A stretch of DNA of 64,000 bases from Isoperla grammatica (lineage: Eukaryota; Arthropoda; Insecta; Plecoptera; Perlodidae), in contig OX246748.1 of NCBI GenBank assembly GCA_945910005.1, forward strand, positions 8,533,363-8,597,362, read 5' to 3'. Positions 25,101 to 35,299 of the stretch are shown here, in pieces. The translations under genes were made by a program, and so were the position numbers. Numbering within the stretch: the stretch's first letter is position 1; every line of letters starts with the position of its first letter. Below the pieces are notes generated by a model, which had not been told where the DNA came from, ran no database searches, and saw nothing but the letters and a program-made list of their open reading frames with translations.

Positions 25101-26049
25101 ACAATGAACTAGGCTATGCGACATGCGTGTGTGCAACTCAAAAAATATCAACGATCAGTGTTTAATGCTGGAATAAGAGAATACAACAATCCATGTACCT
25201 CAATAAGTTTAAATGGGAATGTAAAAAATGGATTGTGAAAAATAAGATTTTAGATTAAAATGAATAGTATGGTGTTGTAACTGATGCCTATGAAATTAAG
25301 AAATTAAATTGTGAAACATAGTACTATAGCTAGAGATGCAAGAAAATGGTTTTATTTTTCTTCACTTTTCGTTTGAGAAATTGAGAATTATGGTGTTATG
25401 TGGTGTTATTGTTTTTTTTAATGGAAAATCATGTTTTTACATAAAATCATTGATAAAACTAAAAAAGGTTACATTTTCTAAACTATTATATGTGTATGGC
25501 GCTAAATGTATATATACATAGTGATGGGCGTCAAAGATTAGATTAGACTGCTGAGAAGTAAGTAGTGATGATGCGGACTGCTTACTTTCGCTTTTTATCT
25601 CGTAATTCTTGTGAAGATTTGAACGGAAGGGAATACAAAATTACGAATTACTGTTAATAATGGTGTTATTTTGCTAGAAAGTGGCAATTATGGTGTTATA
25701 TCGCGAATAAACTCATAATTCGTTTTATAAGCATTTTATGGTGTTATTTCGCGATTTGAATCTAAATCCCAGTGACGCATAACGTAAAGAAATGTTGAAA
25801 CCAGCACTCTAGAGTGTTTTGTTACACTTTTCGTTTTATCGCGCATTGCGAAAAACTTGCATCTCTAACTATAGCAAGAAAGCTAAATAAAGTGTATTAT
25901 TACATACATATTACATCTACAGATTTCATGTTTTGAAGGAAATACAGGTAAACACATTTCTAATTTATAAATTTTTCTTGTTTGCAGGAGGCTTTGCAGT
26001 CGGTGCCAACAAAAGGGAACGTGGGCGTTTTGTCTGCAGGCGAAAGTGA
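22160..26049 (+). CDS. Candidate small spliced gene, function unknown
   Basis: Three potential exons join into one open frame: up to 22360 (donor gtgagt), 23825-23897 (acceptor ctttcag, donor gtgagt) and from 25988 (acceptor tttgcag), with stop TGA at 26047-26049 and a donor gtaaga at 26066. The best start by context is ATG 22325 (AACAAAAATG), giving 56 residues beginning MSDYLLSSSRNQ and ending in a basic run; an in-frame ATG at 22160 would give 111 residues. A CRE-like TGACGTCA lies at 22141. The middle and third exons are short and are also partly open in other frames, and an alternative frame starting at an ATG inside exon 2 continues through exon 3 to a stop at about 28027. I recognise no domain. 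It may equally be a non-coding RNA or chance splice sites. Confidence 0.3.
23308..23483. mobile_element. 176-bp foldback MITE, TTA target duplication
   Basis: Inverted arms of about 75 bp (GGCCCGAATGCATAGTCC at the left; the right end is its near complement) run almost to a small loop, passing through CTCAACTCAGCCTCTCCTCA and CCACCAATCAC. TTA flanks both ends (23305-23307, 23484-23486), consistent with the PIF/Harbinger 3-bp TWA preference. Related elements lie at 630-770 and 63675-63835. Confidence 0.85.
24413..24822. mobile_element. 410-bp hAT-like MITE with 8-bp target duplication
   Basis: Ends are TAGGGATGCACA and TGTGCATCCCTA. The 8-bp sequence ATTTTATG is repeated exactly at 24405-24412 and 24823-24830. 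Subterminal regions are packed with ATCGATAA/TTATCGAT motifs on both sides. TIR type and duplication length indicate a non-autonomous hAT element. Confidence 0.92.
24950..25170. repeat. Dispersed repeat, copy 1
   Basis: Contains TCATCTAGAAAAAAATAG and CAACTCAAAAAATATCAACG with following sequence. The first motif recurs at about 26118-26140 and the second at about 35254-35290, so these are pieces of one interspersed family. Class unknown. Confidence 0.6.
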
Positions 26050-26988
26050 CTGAAACAAACTTTGGGTAAGAGAAGGGACCCTGCAGGTCTCATTGCATTT
26101 TATTGTGGCTTGGGGATCTCTCATCTAGAAAAAAATAATAGTTTACAGCAGGGGATCGGTTTTTGGTTCGGGAGAATCATTTCGGTTCGGTTTTCGGTTC
26201 GGTTCGAGCAAATAAAAAATACCGGTTCAAACCGGTTCAGCAATGTTCGTATTCGACATTTTCAAAGTGAGGAAATAGCATAAAAAAATCACTATTTTGT
26301 TGTTGTAATACTGTGTTATCGAATCTCTTACCTTCATGATCACGTTGCAGTTTTGTATCTGGCACGACGACTCATTTGTGGTTGCGTTAAATTAAAAAGT
26401 TACAGAACACATTCTTTTTTCCTACCCATATTTACGAAACGGAAGCTGAAACGCGACTGACATAAAAGTAACAGTGCATGGTCATTTTCCACAAAAGTTT
26501 GCTTTACGTTCGAGGGTGGGGTTTGCACGTGTTCCCACTGCAGAGTCTCGTCTTAACCCTGTAATTATCAGATTAGTGTCAACGGGCAAGACTCAACATA
26601 ATATTTATGTAGGCATATTCGTCTCCAAGGTTCTTGATTTATAACTTCCAGGAAAGTGGAAACCAAAATCTTCTTTCCGTGCGTTTGTGATCTTCGCCAA
26701 ACACATCTTCCAATTGTTAACAATATGTCAACCAACTGTCATAGTGCCGAAGGTTGGGACTTGTGAGTTGTACTTGTGACAGGCGTTACCATTATTTATA
26801 CTTTCCGTTCCTATTATTGCAAATATAAAAGGAACTCAGCCATCCACCGAGTATTGTCATCACCAACCTTTGAAAGGAAGACCTCCCAAATCCCAGTGGA
26901 ACAAATCGCAGAACTTCCAAAAATAATTTTTCCCTCTGCATTTTTTGTTTTATAATTTTATATTTATTGCAATTTTGAGATTTTGATA

Positions 26989-27445
26989 TTCCCATATAAA
27001 ACATCAATTAATTAATTATGATGGCTTAATTGATTATTTAGTAAATATGACAATTGATTCATGTATTATCATTAAGAATACCTCTGTGTGAAAACTTTCA
27101 GCTCAATTCAACGTTGGGAAGTGGGTGAAATATCGATTCCCATATAAAACATCAATTAATTAATTATGATGAATTAATTGATTATTTTGTAAATATGACA
27201 ATTGATTCGTGTATTGTCATTAAGAATACGTCTGTGTGAAAACTTTCAAATCGATTTGACGTTGGAAAGTGGGTTAAACATCGATTTCCATATAAAACAT
27301 TAATTAATTAATTAATTATGATGAATTAATTGACAGTTTAGTAAATATGACAGTTGATTCATGTATTGTCATTAGGAATATTTCTGTGTAAAAAATTTCA
27401 GCTTGATCGGACATTTAGAAGTAGGTGGAATATCGATTCAAAGAT
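26989..27445 (+). repeat. 149-bp tandem triplication
   Basis: Three copies start at about 26990, 27138 and 27288, each with CCATATAAAACATCAATTAA, TATGACAATTGATTC, CTGTGTGAAAACTTTCA and GAAGTGGGT. The last is followed by GATTCCGTCCAGACAGACAA, a sequence often found in arthropod retroelement 3' regions (inference). Copies are about 85-90% alike. Confidence 0.85.
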
Positions 27446-27537
27446 TCCGTCCAGACAGACAAACAATGCAACCTAATATAAGCGTTGTAAAAACACAACT
27501 ACAATAGAAGGAGGGAAATCTAACATTAAATTAGAAA

Positions 27538-27600
27538 TGTATAAATAAATCAAGTAGGCATACATACAACAAACAAACAGCAAACAACAAACAACTACTA
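27538..27600 (+). repeat. Dispersed repeat shared with 33850-33908
   Basis: ATAAATAAATCAAGTAGGCA followed by TACATACAACAAACAAACAG occurs here and again at 33850-33908 with one difference. The two flank the LTR element at a distance but are not its target duplication. Confidence 0.7.
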
Positions 27601-28010
27601 CAAATATAACAAACTAAAACAATAATGAATACAACAAGTGTGAAAGATGGGAAGTTGCCTAGATATTACTAAAACAAGTCATAACACAGAGATAGAGAGA
27701 AATAGAAGAAGTATAAAACAGAGATTATAGAACAGTGAAGAGGAAATGAAGTAAAAGGAAAGAAAAAAGAACACTAAAGGAAAGAGAAGGCATGCTCACA
27801 CGAGAATTACAAAACTTCAGATGTAGCAATCAGGGAATCAGGGGATAATCAAATTTCCCACAATAAGAAACACGAGAAGTTGTATTTCTTCCATCTTCCC
27901 TTCAAATCTTGAAATCCCACACGATCACCAAATTCTTGATCGAAAATAGTAAGAATGCAATTCTGGTAACCCGAACACGTCGTTATTCTAATCTATTTCT
28001 TACATTTCAG

Positions 28011-28233
28011 CTGGCATCACTGTAACACCTGAGGTTGCTAGAGGTGGCGTTTAACGTCGACGTAAGCGAATCGCAGTGGCATTGGGTTTGAAATAAACCC
28101 AATGGCAGTGGACTGTATGGCTCCAGTCCAGTTGACGGTTCTAAGCATTATCATGTGCCCCCTGTCAAACCGGATGGGCAGGGCTATTGCCAGCCTGTCA
28201 AAGCATCTGACGACTCTCCAACTGGCTGGCCAT
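28011..28233 (+). other. Possible further exon
   Basis: A polypyrimidine tract and acceptor (CTTACATTTCAG) end at 28010, and a possible donor gtaggt follows CCATG at about 28233. All three frames stop within 75 bases, so if real it is 3' untranslated or the end of the proposed gene at 22160. It contains a hairpin with the stem CATTGGGTTT and loop GAAAT at about 28080-28104. Confidence 0.25.
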
Positions 28234-28272
28234 GGTAGGTTCCACTACGTTTCACACTTTCCGCTATGGCAG

Positions 28273-29258
28273 TGTAATAGACCTCTCAAATGAAAGACCT
28301 ATTTTTAGGAGTGAAACAAGGTTGCAGCAAATACAACAATATTACACTGTTTAAAACTAATTTATTATGAAATACACAAATGAAAAATATTAAATGATAG
28401 TTAAGTTTATTGGCAGTTTGACTTGTTATTGAGTTGGCCTTGGCCCTTGAGTTCTTAGTTATTGTTCTTTGTTTATTTAGTTTTTATCGTATAGTTCGTT
28501 ATGTTTTAATCGTAGTTAATTTCACTTTCACACGCTTTATAGTTCGTAAGTCTTTGTTCGTAAATCTTTATAGTTCGTAATTCTTAGTTCGTAAATCTTT
28601 ATTTATAAGTTTATAAGTTGATCGGTACGTTACGGTTTGTTGTAGTTCGAGTTGTAGATGTAGATGTAGTTCTGTAGTTGTTGTTGTAGATAGTAGATGT
28701 AGATGAATATGAATGCCTAGGGAGGCATGTTGAACCGGACCGGACCCATGGACTAGGCTCCTGCCTTTGTCCTGGAGACGGCTTGTCGCTGGTCGGGACA
28801 CACACGTCTGGTCACGGATGGAACTGTACTGTTGGTAGAGTGGTTGGCGTTTCTTTGTGTCTTCGTCCTTCTAGAATCTTTGGGTGTGAAGGGGGGTGGG
28901 GTTGTAACTGGTTTTGATTGGTTGGTCGCGTTGTTGCTGGGCAAAGTTGCGTAATACGTTCGAACACGCGCGAGCTTGCTACGCACTTGATGCACTGGAT
29001 ATTTACTATTTCACAACCATGAAGCTTCGATTTGAGGGTTTCTTTGTTTGAAACACATACGCATCACACGTGCACTGTCCTCCGGCCGTATAGTCCATTC
29101 GAAAAACATGTCTGGTTATATCGTTTCTAAAAACATTAGTCAAAACTGCCGGAATATGAAATGTCAAAACTGCCGAAAAACAAACAATAAACCTTAAATA
29201 CTAATTATATGGATAACTAATGTCATGGAATGTCAGGTTGGCACACTGTACTGCCACA
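28273..29258 (-). repeat. 3' LTR of the gag-only element
   Basis: 986 bp, TG...CA ends. Lies next to the purine tract and provides the polyadenylation region in the element's orientation. Confidence 0.95.
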
Positions 29259-29270
29259 TCTGTCCCCCTG
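29259..29270 (-). other. Polypurine tract
   Basis: ATCAGGGGGACAGA on the element strand ends exactly at the 3' LTR start, the expected site of plus-strand DNA priming. Confidence 0.8.
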
Positions 29271-29638
29271 ATCATTTTGACATGTTTACTACAAGGAAAC
29301 TGGAAAAATTATCATATTGAATGATATTACATGATATTAGGATGATTACAAAAACAGTTACAAGTTGTAGCGAAATAAACAATGTTATACTCAAAAATAG
29401 TTTCTGAACATTAAACAGTTGTTCTTCAAAAGTCACATGAATACAATATAATGTTTGTTACAATAAAGTTATGAAATTAACAATGGAAATATAAAATCAT
29501 TACTCTTGGTATAATATATGAGTCAATAGTCAAAGTCAAGAAGTCATAGGAAGGGTTAAGGAGGCAATAAGACTGAGCATACTACTCCCCACTCTAATCT
29601 CCTACTTCTTCCAAAACCTCAAAGAAATCATGATTAAG

Positions 29639-29676
<38 letters not shown>

Positions 29677-30253
29677 CTGTTAATTTTAATGTTTTAATGT
29701 TTGATGAGTACATTATGTATAAATGTTTAATGTTTTATTGGTTTATATGTTATGATTGAGGTAAGTTATATGTGTAAATGTTTATTCCAACATTTGTTGG
29801 AGAGAGTGTCAGCTACGTGTGAAGCTTCTACACCCTGTCCCCCTACTCTCTTCTTACTCGCCTTACAAACTAAGTTATGTTTCAATTAGGTGAAGATGTG
29901 TGATCCCCCTGATATCATGTGGTTTAATTGTAAAATGTATTAGGTTCGTTATATTTTAATCCAAGTTTTATGTGTAGGGCCTACTTATTAGAGTCAGAAG
30001 TTTATGCGTTTCAATGTTTAGTGTTATTTTAATGTTTCATGTTTATGTTTATTTAATGTTTATGCGTTTTAACTTTTATGTTTATGTTTCTAATGTTTTA
30101 TAGTAATCATAAGCAAAGTATAAAATTAATGTTGTAAACGAAAATCATGTCCAAGAAATGCAAAGTCGTCAACTGAATTGTACTAGTCCGCTCGTCCATT
30201 TGCATGGCTCATCCACGCAAACTAGCACTAACGAAGAAAACCGGCTTCAATGT
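29271..30253 (-). other. Non-coding 3' region of LTR element
   Basis: About 1 kb between the last frame and the polypurine tract, AT-rich with a long T run at about 29643-29673 and repeated ATGTTTAATGTTT-like motifs. No integrase, polymerase or envelope motif is visible. Confidence 0.7.
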
Positions 30254-30781
30254 TTAACTTATTGTACTACCACGAAATGTTAGTGCTCTGAATATTTTAT
30301 CAATCTTCAAGTTTACTTGTTGTTTCTTGAGTTTATTGTTCGTGTTTAGTTTTATGTCATTTTTGATTTGATAGTCTTGTTGTTTCAATTTTGTTTCATT
30401 GTTGTTTTCTTGTTGACGTAGTAGTGTTTTTGTGTTGTTTAGTTTCATAATCTTCATTTTCGTAGTTTCGTTGTTTTCATTTTTCATTTTTATCGTTTCT
30501 TTGTACGTGTTGTTTTTATGTTTGTTGTTTTTCATTAGGTTTACTTTCGTTTTCTTTTCTTTGTTAATTTTGTTTACTTTTGTCTTGTTATCTTCATTAT
30601 TATTAGTGTCGTTTTCATTTTCTTGTAATATTGTTTGATGTTTCCGTTTATGTTTGTGACGCTTAGGTTTACGTTGTTTTACGTTTAAGGCTGCACAGTC
30701 CGCGTCAACTACGTGAGCCTTCGGTAGTTTTCCGAGTGTTGTATATTGTCTCTTGCGTTTGTTGTAGGTCTTTGTCTGTTT
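30254..30781 (-). CDS. Overlapping basic ORF after gag, shifted frame
   Basis: A frame open for 175 codons overlaps the last 73 bases of gag in the -1 frame, without an ATG near its beginning. It encodes KLPKAHVVDADC, a strongly basic stretch (KQRKPKRHKHKRKHQ) and then an Asn/Lys/Glu/Gln-rich tail ending FRGSTIS. The position is that of a pol frame reached by ribosomal frameshifting, but no protease or polymerase motif is present. The basic part could bind RNA in place of a missing nucleocapsid, or may be the residue of a deleted pol. Composition bias alone could keep it open; expression is uncertain. Confidence 0.4.
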   Translation of the reverse strand, partial: KQTKTYNKRKRQYTTLGKLPKAHVVDADCAALNVKQRKPKRHKHKRKHQTILQENENDTNNNEDNKTKVNKINKEKKTKVNLMKNNKHKNNTYKETIKMKNENNETTKMKIMKLNNTKTLLRQQENNNETKLKQQDYQIKNDIKLNTNNKLKKQQVNLKIDKIFRALTFRGSTIS

Positions 30782-32040
30782 TCATTGGTTGTGTTTTCTC
30801 GTAATGGCGTATTTTGATATGGTTCTTCTGTGTTGTTATTTTCATGTTGGATGTTGTATCTTGTTCTTTTTTCATGATCTATGTTTTCTTGGTCATAACG
30901 TTCTAGGTATGTGATAATGTCTGATTCTGTGAAGTTATGTTGTATTAGAAGGATTCGTACTTGGTATGGCATGTGGGTTATTAGTTGTCGGAGAAGCGTT
31001 GTTGACGATATGGGGTCTGGTAAGAATTTTGCTTGCTTTAGATATCGTTTAACGTATTCAGCCATGCTGCGTGACTTAGTGATGTCAAAACTACCAGTGT
31101 AAATTTGTCTGATTAATATCGAGTGTTGGGATGGTCCCCAAAATTTGTTGATGAATGCAAGTTTGAATTGTTCGTACGTGTCGAATGTGTTGTCATGCGC
31201 CCACGACTGCGCATAATCTGCTAAACACTGTGTTACCAAAGAATACTGTTGTTCAGGGTGAACTTGAAATATCTTAATTTTGTTTTCCACTCTGTTTAGG
31301 AATTCCATTGGGTGTAAACCTCGGGTTGTACCATTGTACGTGATTCCTTCTCTTTTTAATGTCTCGCTGATGTTTATTATATTGTTGGTGAATTGTTCAT
31401 ATGAATTAGGCATTGTTGAATTGAATGTTTTTGTTGGTTGTTCTTTTTGCATTTCGAATTTTGTTTTCATGTTTATTATCTCTGATTTTATGTTTTCAAT
31501 TTCTTTGCTTATGTTTTCTGAGTGTTTTTGAATGTTTATGGTCGTTTTATTTAGGCCTTTGTGTTCTTTTATTTCAAATTTCTCTTTGTTTTCACTTTCA
31601 TTTAATTTTTGTTCAATGTTATTTATGTTGATGTTTAGATTGTTAATCATGTGGTTCTGTGTATTTAGTTGTTCTGTGACACTGTCTAACTTTGAATTTA
31701 TTTGTGTAATGTTTAATCTGAGTTGTGAATTATCTAATCTGAGTTGTGAATTTTCTGTTTGTATCTGTGAGAGCATGCGAACAATTAATAAGATTGACTC
31801 ACCAAGCTCAGTCTTACTACAGGAAGTGATACCTGGGGTTTGTTTTGGTTGTGGCTGGAACGTCACAGCTGTCGCCAGTAGGTCAAGGTTACTCCCTGCG
31901 TCTGCTTGTTGAATGGAAGGGGGTGTGTCTTGGATAGTCAGTGTCGCATCGGTGTAGTCGACAGGTCCCTCGTACTCAGCATCATATGAAATGTTTTCAA
32001 CAATGTTAGTTATTTCAGAAACTTCTTTGTTTTCACTCAT
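30709..32040 (-). CDS. gag: Retrotransposon Gag protein, 443 residues
   Basis: Capsid-forming protein of the LTR element; it would package element RNA into cytoplasmic particles. Residues 1-75 are acidic; about 80-200 form a long Asn/Gln/Lys/Glu-rich coiled coil with heptads (SQLRLDNSQLRLNITQ). About 230-385 is the retrotransposon gag domain, with GLHPMEFLNRVENKI, QSWAHDNTFDTYEQFKLAF and SMAEYVKRYLKQAKFLP as core motifs. The C-terminus is polar and short. No CCHC zinc knuckle is present, which may reflect truncation or reliance on the basic overlapping frame. Start is the first ATG after the leader, 73 bases downstream of the primer-binding site. The frame is fully intact, so selection or recent descent is likely. 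Confidence 0.92.
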   Translation of the reverse strand: MSENKEVSEITNIVENISYDAEYEGPVDYTDATLTIQDTPPSIQQADAGSNLDLLATAVTFQPQPKQTPGITSCSKTELGESILLIVRMLSQIQTENSQLRLDNSQLRLNITQINSKLDSVTEQLNTQNHMINNLNININNIEQKLNESENKEKFEIKEHKGLNKTTINIQKHSENISKEIENIKSEIINMKTKFEMQKEQPTKTFNSTMPNSYEQFTNNIINISETLKREGITYNGTTRGLHPMEFLNRVENKIKIFQVHPEQQYSLVTQCLADYAQSWAHDNTFDTYEQFKLAFINKFWGPSQHSILIRQIYTGSFDITKSRSMAEYVKRYLKQAKFLPDPISSTTLLRQLITHMPYQVRILLIQHNFTESDIITYLERYDQENIDHEKRTRYNIQHENNNTEEPYQNTPLRENTTNENRQRPTTNARDNIQHSENYRRLT

Positions 32041-32112
32041 TTTGATTTTGATTTAGTTAATGAATAGTTAGTTAAATTTGGTTAAATCTCGAGACGTGAA
32101 CAAGTATCGTTG

Positions 32113-32130
32113 GCCCCACGTTGGGCGCCA
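32113..32130 (-). other. Primer-binding site, tRNA-Lys type
   Basis: On the element strand TGGCGCCCAACGTGGGGC starts one base after the 5' LTR. This 18-mer is the complement of the 3' end of the tRNA-Lys1,2 type used by many LTR elements (established knowledge). Confidence 0.85.
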
Positions 32131-32131
32131 T

Positions 32132-33112
32132 TGTAATAGACCTCTCAAATGAAAGACCTATTTTTAGGAGTGAAACAAGGTTGCAGCAAATACAACAATA
32201 TTACACTGTTTAAAACTAATTTATTATGAAATACACAAATGAAAAATATTAAATGATAGTTAAGTTTATTGGCAGTTTGACTTGTTATTGAGTTGGCCTT
32301 GGCCCTTGAGTTCTTAGTTATTGTTCTTTGTTTATTTAGTTTTTATCGTATAGTTCGTTATGTTTTAATCGTAGTTAATTTCACTTTCACACGCTTTATA
32401 GTTCGTAAGTCTTTGTTCGTAAATCTTTATAGTTCGTAATTCTTAGTTCGTAAATCTTTATTTATAAGTTTATAAGTTGATCGGTACGTTACGGTTTGTT
32501 GTAGTTCGAGTTGTAGATGTAGATGTAGTTCTGTAGTTGTTGTTGTAGATAGTAGATGTAGATGAATATGAATGCCTAGGGAGGCATGTTGAACCGGACC
32601 GGACCCATGGACTAGGCTCCTGCCTTTGTCCTGGAGACGGCTTGTCGCTGGTCGGGACACACACGTCTGGTCACGGATGGAACTGTTGGTAGAGTGGTTG
32701 GCGTTTCTTTGTGTCTTCGTCCTTCTAGAATCTTTGGGTGTGAAGGGGGGTGGGGTTGTAACTGGTTTTGATTGGTTGGTCGCGTTGTTGCTGGGCAAAG
32801 TTGCGTAATACGTTCGAACACGCGCGAGCTTGCTACGCACTTGATGCACTGGATATTTACTATTTCACAACCATGAAGCTTCGATTTGAGGGTTTCTTTG
32901 TTTGAAACACATACGCATCACACGTGCACTGTCCTCCGGCCGTATAGTCCATTCGAAAAACATGTCTGGTTATATCGTTTCTAAAAACATTAGTCAAAAC
33001 TGCCGGAATATGAAATGTCAAAACTGCCGAAAAACAAACAATAAACCTTAAATACTAATTATATGGATAACTAATGTCATGGAATGTCAGGTTGGCACAC
33101 TGTACTGCCACA
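32132..33112 (-). repeat. 5' LTR of the gag-only element
   Basis: 981 bp. Nearly identical to the other LTR; lacks 5 bp (GTACT) present there near 28832. Should carry the promoter. A 140-residue open frame inside it is incidental. Confidence 0.95.
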
Positions 33113-33113
33113 G

Positions 33114-33594
33114 CAGGGTTGCCACTTTCAAGGATTTTATCCTTTTCTCAGGATTTTTAGAGTGTCTCAAGGATAACAGGGTTTTGGGCAAAATCTTAGG
33201 ATTTTCTACTGTCTTTAAAAAATACATTAAATTAATACATTTAAAAAAATTCAGCTACAAAAGCAAAGTAGACAGTAAAAGAACATCAGGTACTAGTAAA
33301 AATAAACATAAGTGACTGCATAACATTTCCCGCAAGTGGTAGTTATGGTGAGTAAAAGTAAAACGTTAAAACCTATTCGAAGAAAATTCCGATTCTTATG
33401 CGTTTCTGCACGTAATGTTGACTAGATTCTCGAAAATCAGGCTGGCATAACATATCTTGGCATGAAACCTGAAAATTAGTAACATTCCTTCGCAGTTATA
33501 ATATGCTAATGCTGAATATAACTGTTTTCAAGGATTTCTCAGGATTTTTTTAGTTTTTTTCAAGGATAAAAAAATTGACTTGGTGGCAACCCTG
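33114..33594. mobile_element. hAT-like MITE split by the LTR element
   Basis: Right part of a 481-bp element with ends CAGGGTTGCCAC and GTGGCAACCCTG. Its first three bases (CAG) are at 28270-28272, left of the LTR element, because that element inserted in the terminal repeat and duplicated GCAG. The 8-bp target duplication CGCTATGG is intact at 28262-28269 and 33595-33602. Internal CAAGGATTTTATCC/CTCAGGATTTTT motifs repeat in inverted form. Confidence 0.93.
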
Positions 33595-33947
33595 CGCTAT
33601 GGTTAGGGAAATATCCTTCATTCGTTACTTGCATGTAAATTAGAAAGATTCTCATCTACAAATCCCAGATATAATACATATTTTCTAAAGCAAATCGTGT
33701 AATTTCTATTTAGTTCCAAAGTTCATACTCATTCTCTCCCTCAGAAATGAGATACTATATGTACATTTTTTGTAATATTTTCAGGACATACTTTTTGCAC
33801 TTCATATTTACTGAGTAAATTGGAAATTTCTTATTCAATAATGTATTGTGTGTATAAATAAATAAAGTAGGCATACATACAACAAACAAACAGCAAACAA
33901 CAAACACATTGATCACCATGTTGGTGATCGAATGCTTCCTGCTCTGT

Positions 33948-34605
33948 GGGGGCATTTGATAATGCAATTCTGTTCTCTCCGAACGCTCCGGCGAGCCTCT
34001 AGCGTGTTTGATAATGTTATCTGAGCGCTCTCAGTTCTGTTTGATATCTCAGAGAGCTTCGCGCGGAGAGCGCTCTAATCGCACGGTGGAAATCGAGCGA
34101 ACGACAGAGTCCTCTCTGTTCAAGGAACGAAATTCAAATAATGAATCTTAAAAATGGCTGCGCTGTCAGAAGACCAAGTGCTTTACGGATGCCCAATGAA
34201 AAAAAAAAAACTACACTTCCGCAATTGAGGAGGAAGTGATACATCACTTTGAGTTCGAGCACAACGAAGCTGCTCGTAAGTTTGAGTGTTAATTTTTCAA
34301 TATCTTTAATAAGCTTGTGTGCAAATTAATATCACTTTTGTCTGGGCTGGGTCACATGGAGCAAGTATAGCCCTAGGCTAGGCCTAGCCCTAGCGCCTAG
34401 TAATGCTTGTCGTACGCGTGCAATCGTTTCTTCTTCCATATTGTTGTTGCAGCATTAGTTTAAGGTTGTGTTACTTTTAAAAATGCCGCGTAGCTACTTC
34501 AAATCGCGTTTTATAAAGCCAGCTTTCGGAGCGTTGTCTGTTCTCTCTAGTCACGTGACCGCGCGGACTCTGTCTCTCTGCGGGATTTCATAATCAAACG
34601 TGCCC
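33948..34605. mobile_element. Possible foldback element, CpG-rich
   Basis: GGGGCATTTGATAATGCAAT at the left faces ATTTCATAATCAAACGTGCC at the right (partial inverted match), with further GTTTGATAATG and GAGAGCGCTC motifs inside. Between the arms lies ATG 34154 in strong context (AAAAATGGCTGCG) opening a 24-codon frame, and a donor-like CTCgtaagttt at 34275. It could alternatively be the promoter and first exon of a gene whose other exons I cannot place. Confidence 0.3.
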
Positions 34606-34919
34606 AGCGTCCACGTAGTCAACGATTGCACGAGGTTTTAAATAGTTACAAAGATTATTTTCCTATATACTTCATAATCTTGTTAGTGCATAAACTGCGT
34701 CAAGCAAATGCAACGAGCGAGCGACCAAACAGTTCGCTTCATTCGTGGCGTCCCCTGTTCGTGCGGATCCCAGTCTTATGGTTGGTCCAGAACTTCGCTC
34801 GCCTCATTCGCGTCGCGTGCATGAAAACGATGCTTTACGCTTTACTCAACAGTATTCATAGCAAACATAATCTATAAGATGCTCTAAACCTTTCTTAGTT
34901 GCTAATAATCGAATATCTA

Positions 34920-35290
34920 TAACCTATCACCTTTTAGATGAGGACAATAGATCTAAACACCATGGCTTTTCATTCTGAACAGGTTGAAATTGAACTACTA
35001 ACTTGCTTTAATTTTACAGAAAGCCAGATCAAATCCATCCAGCACATTCGATCATATTATCAAGAACTGATCCAAGCTGAAGACTATATACTTAATAAAC
35101 TTTGGAAACAGCATAAACAACTGTTTAGTTAGTATACATGACCATCTTCCACGTCTGGAGCACCTTTACGTTACCCCAACATATAACAGGTGAGGTGACA
35201 GTAAATGGAAGAAATGCAAGATAAACTAAAACAACAAACTATGCATAAGTGTGTGCAACTCAAAAAATATCAACGATCAGTGTTTAATGC
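34920..35290 (+). other. Unassigned ORF and repeat
   Basis: A 64-residue frame at 34938-35132 (preceded by an acceptor-like CACCTTTTAG) has a helix-like acidic composition (VEIELLTCFNFTESQIKSI) but no recognised domain. It is followed by a copy of the dispersed repeat also at 24950-25170 (CAACTCAAAAAATATCAACG at 35254). Coding status is unknown. Confidence 0.3.
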
Positions 35291-35299
35291 CAAGGGATG

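Larger units (their letters stand above)
28273..33112 (-). mobile_element. Complete non-autonomous gag-only LTR retrotransposon
   Basis: A 4,840-bp element in minus orientation. LTRs at 32132-33112 (5') and 28273-29258 (3') begin TGTGGCAGTACAG and end CTATTACA on its own strand (TG...CA). The 4-bp target duplication GCAG is exact (28269-28272 and 33113-33116). One base inside the 5' LTR is a primer-binding site, and a purine tract precedes the 3' LTR. The only large gene is gag; reverse transcriptase, RNase H and integrase are absent and protease was not found. An overlapping basic frame follows gag. LTRs differ mainly by one 5-bp indel, so insertion is recent. It must be mobilised by another element's Pol. 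Confidence 0.95.

Noticed and set aside
32427..32849. 140-codon frame in the LTR
   Set aside because: Entirely inside the LTR; the other LTR has a 5-bp indel that breaks it, so it is not maintained.
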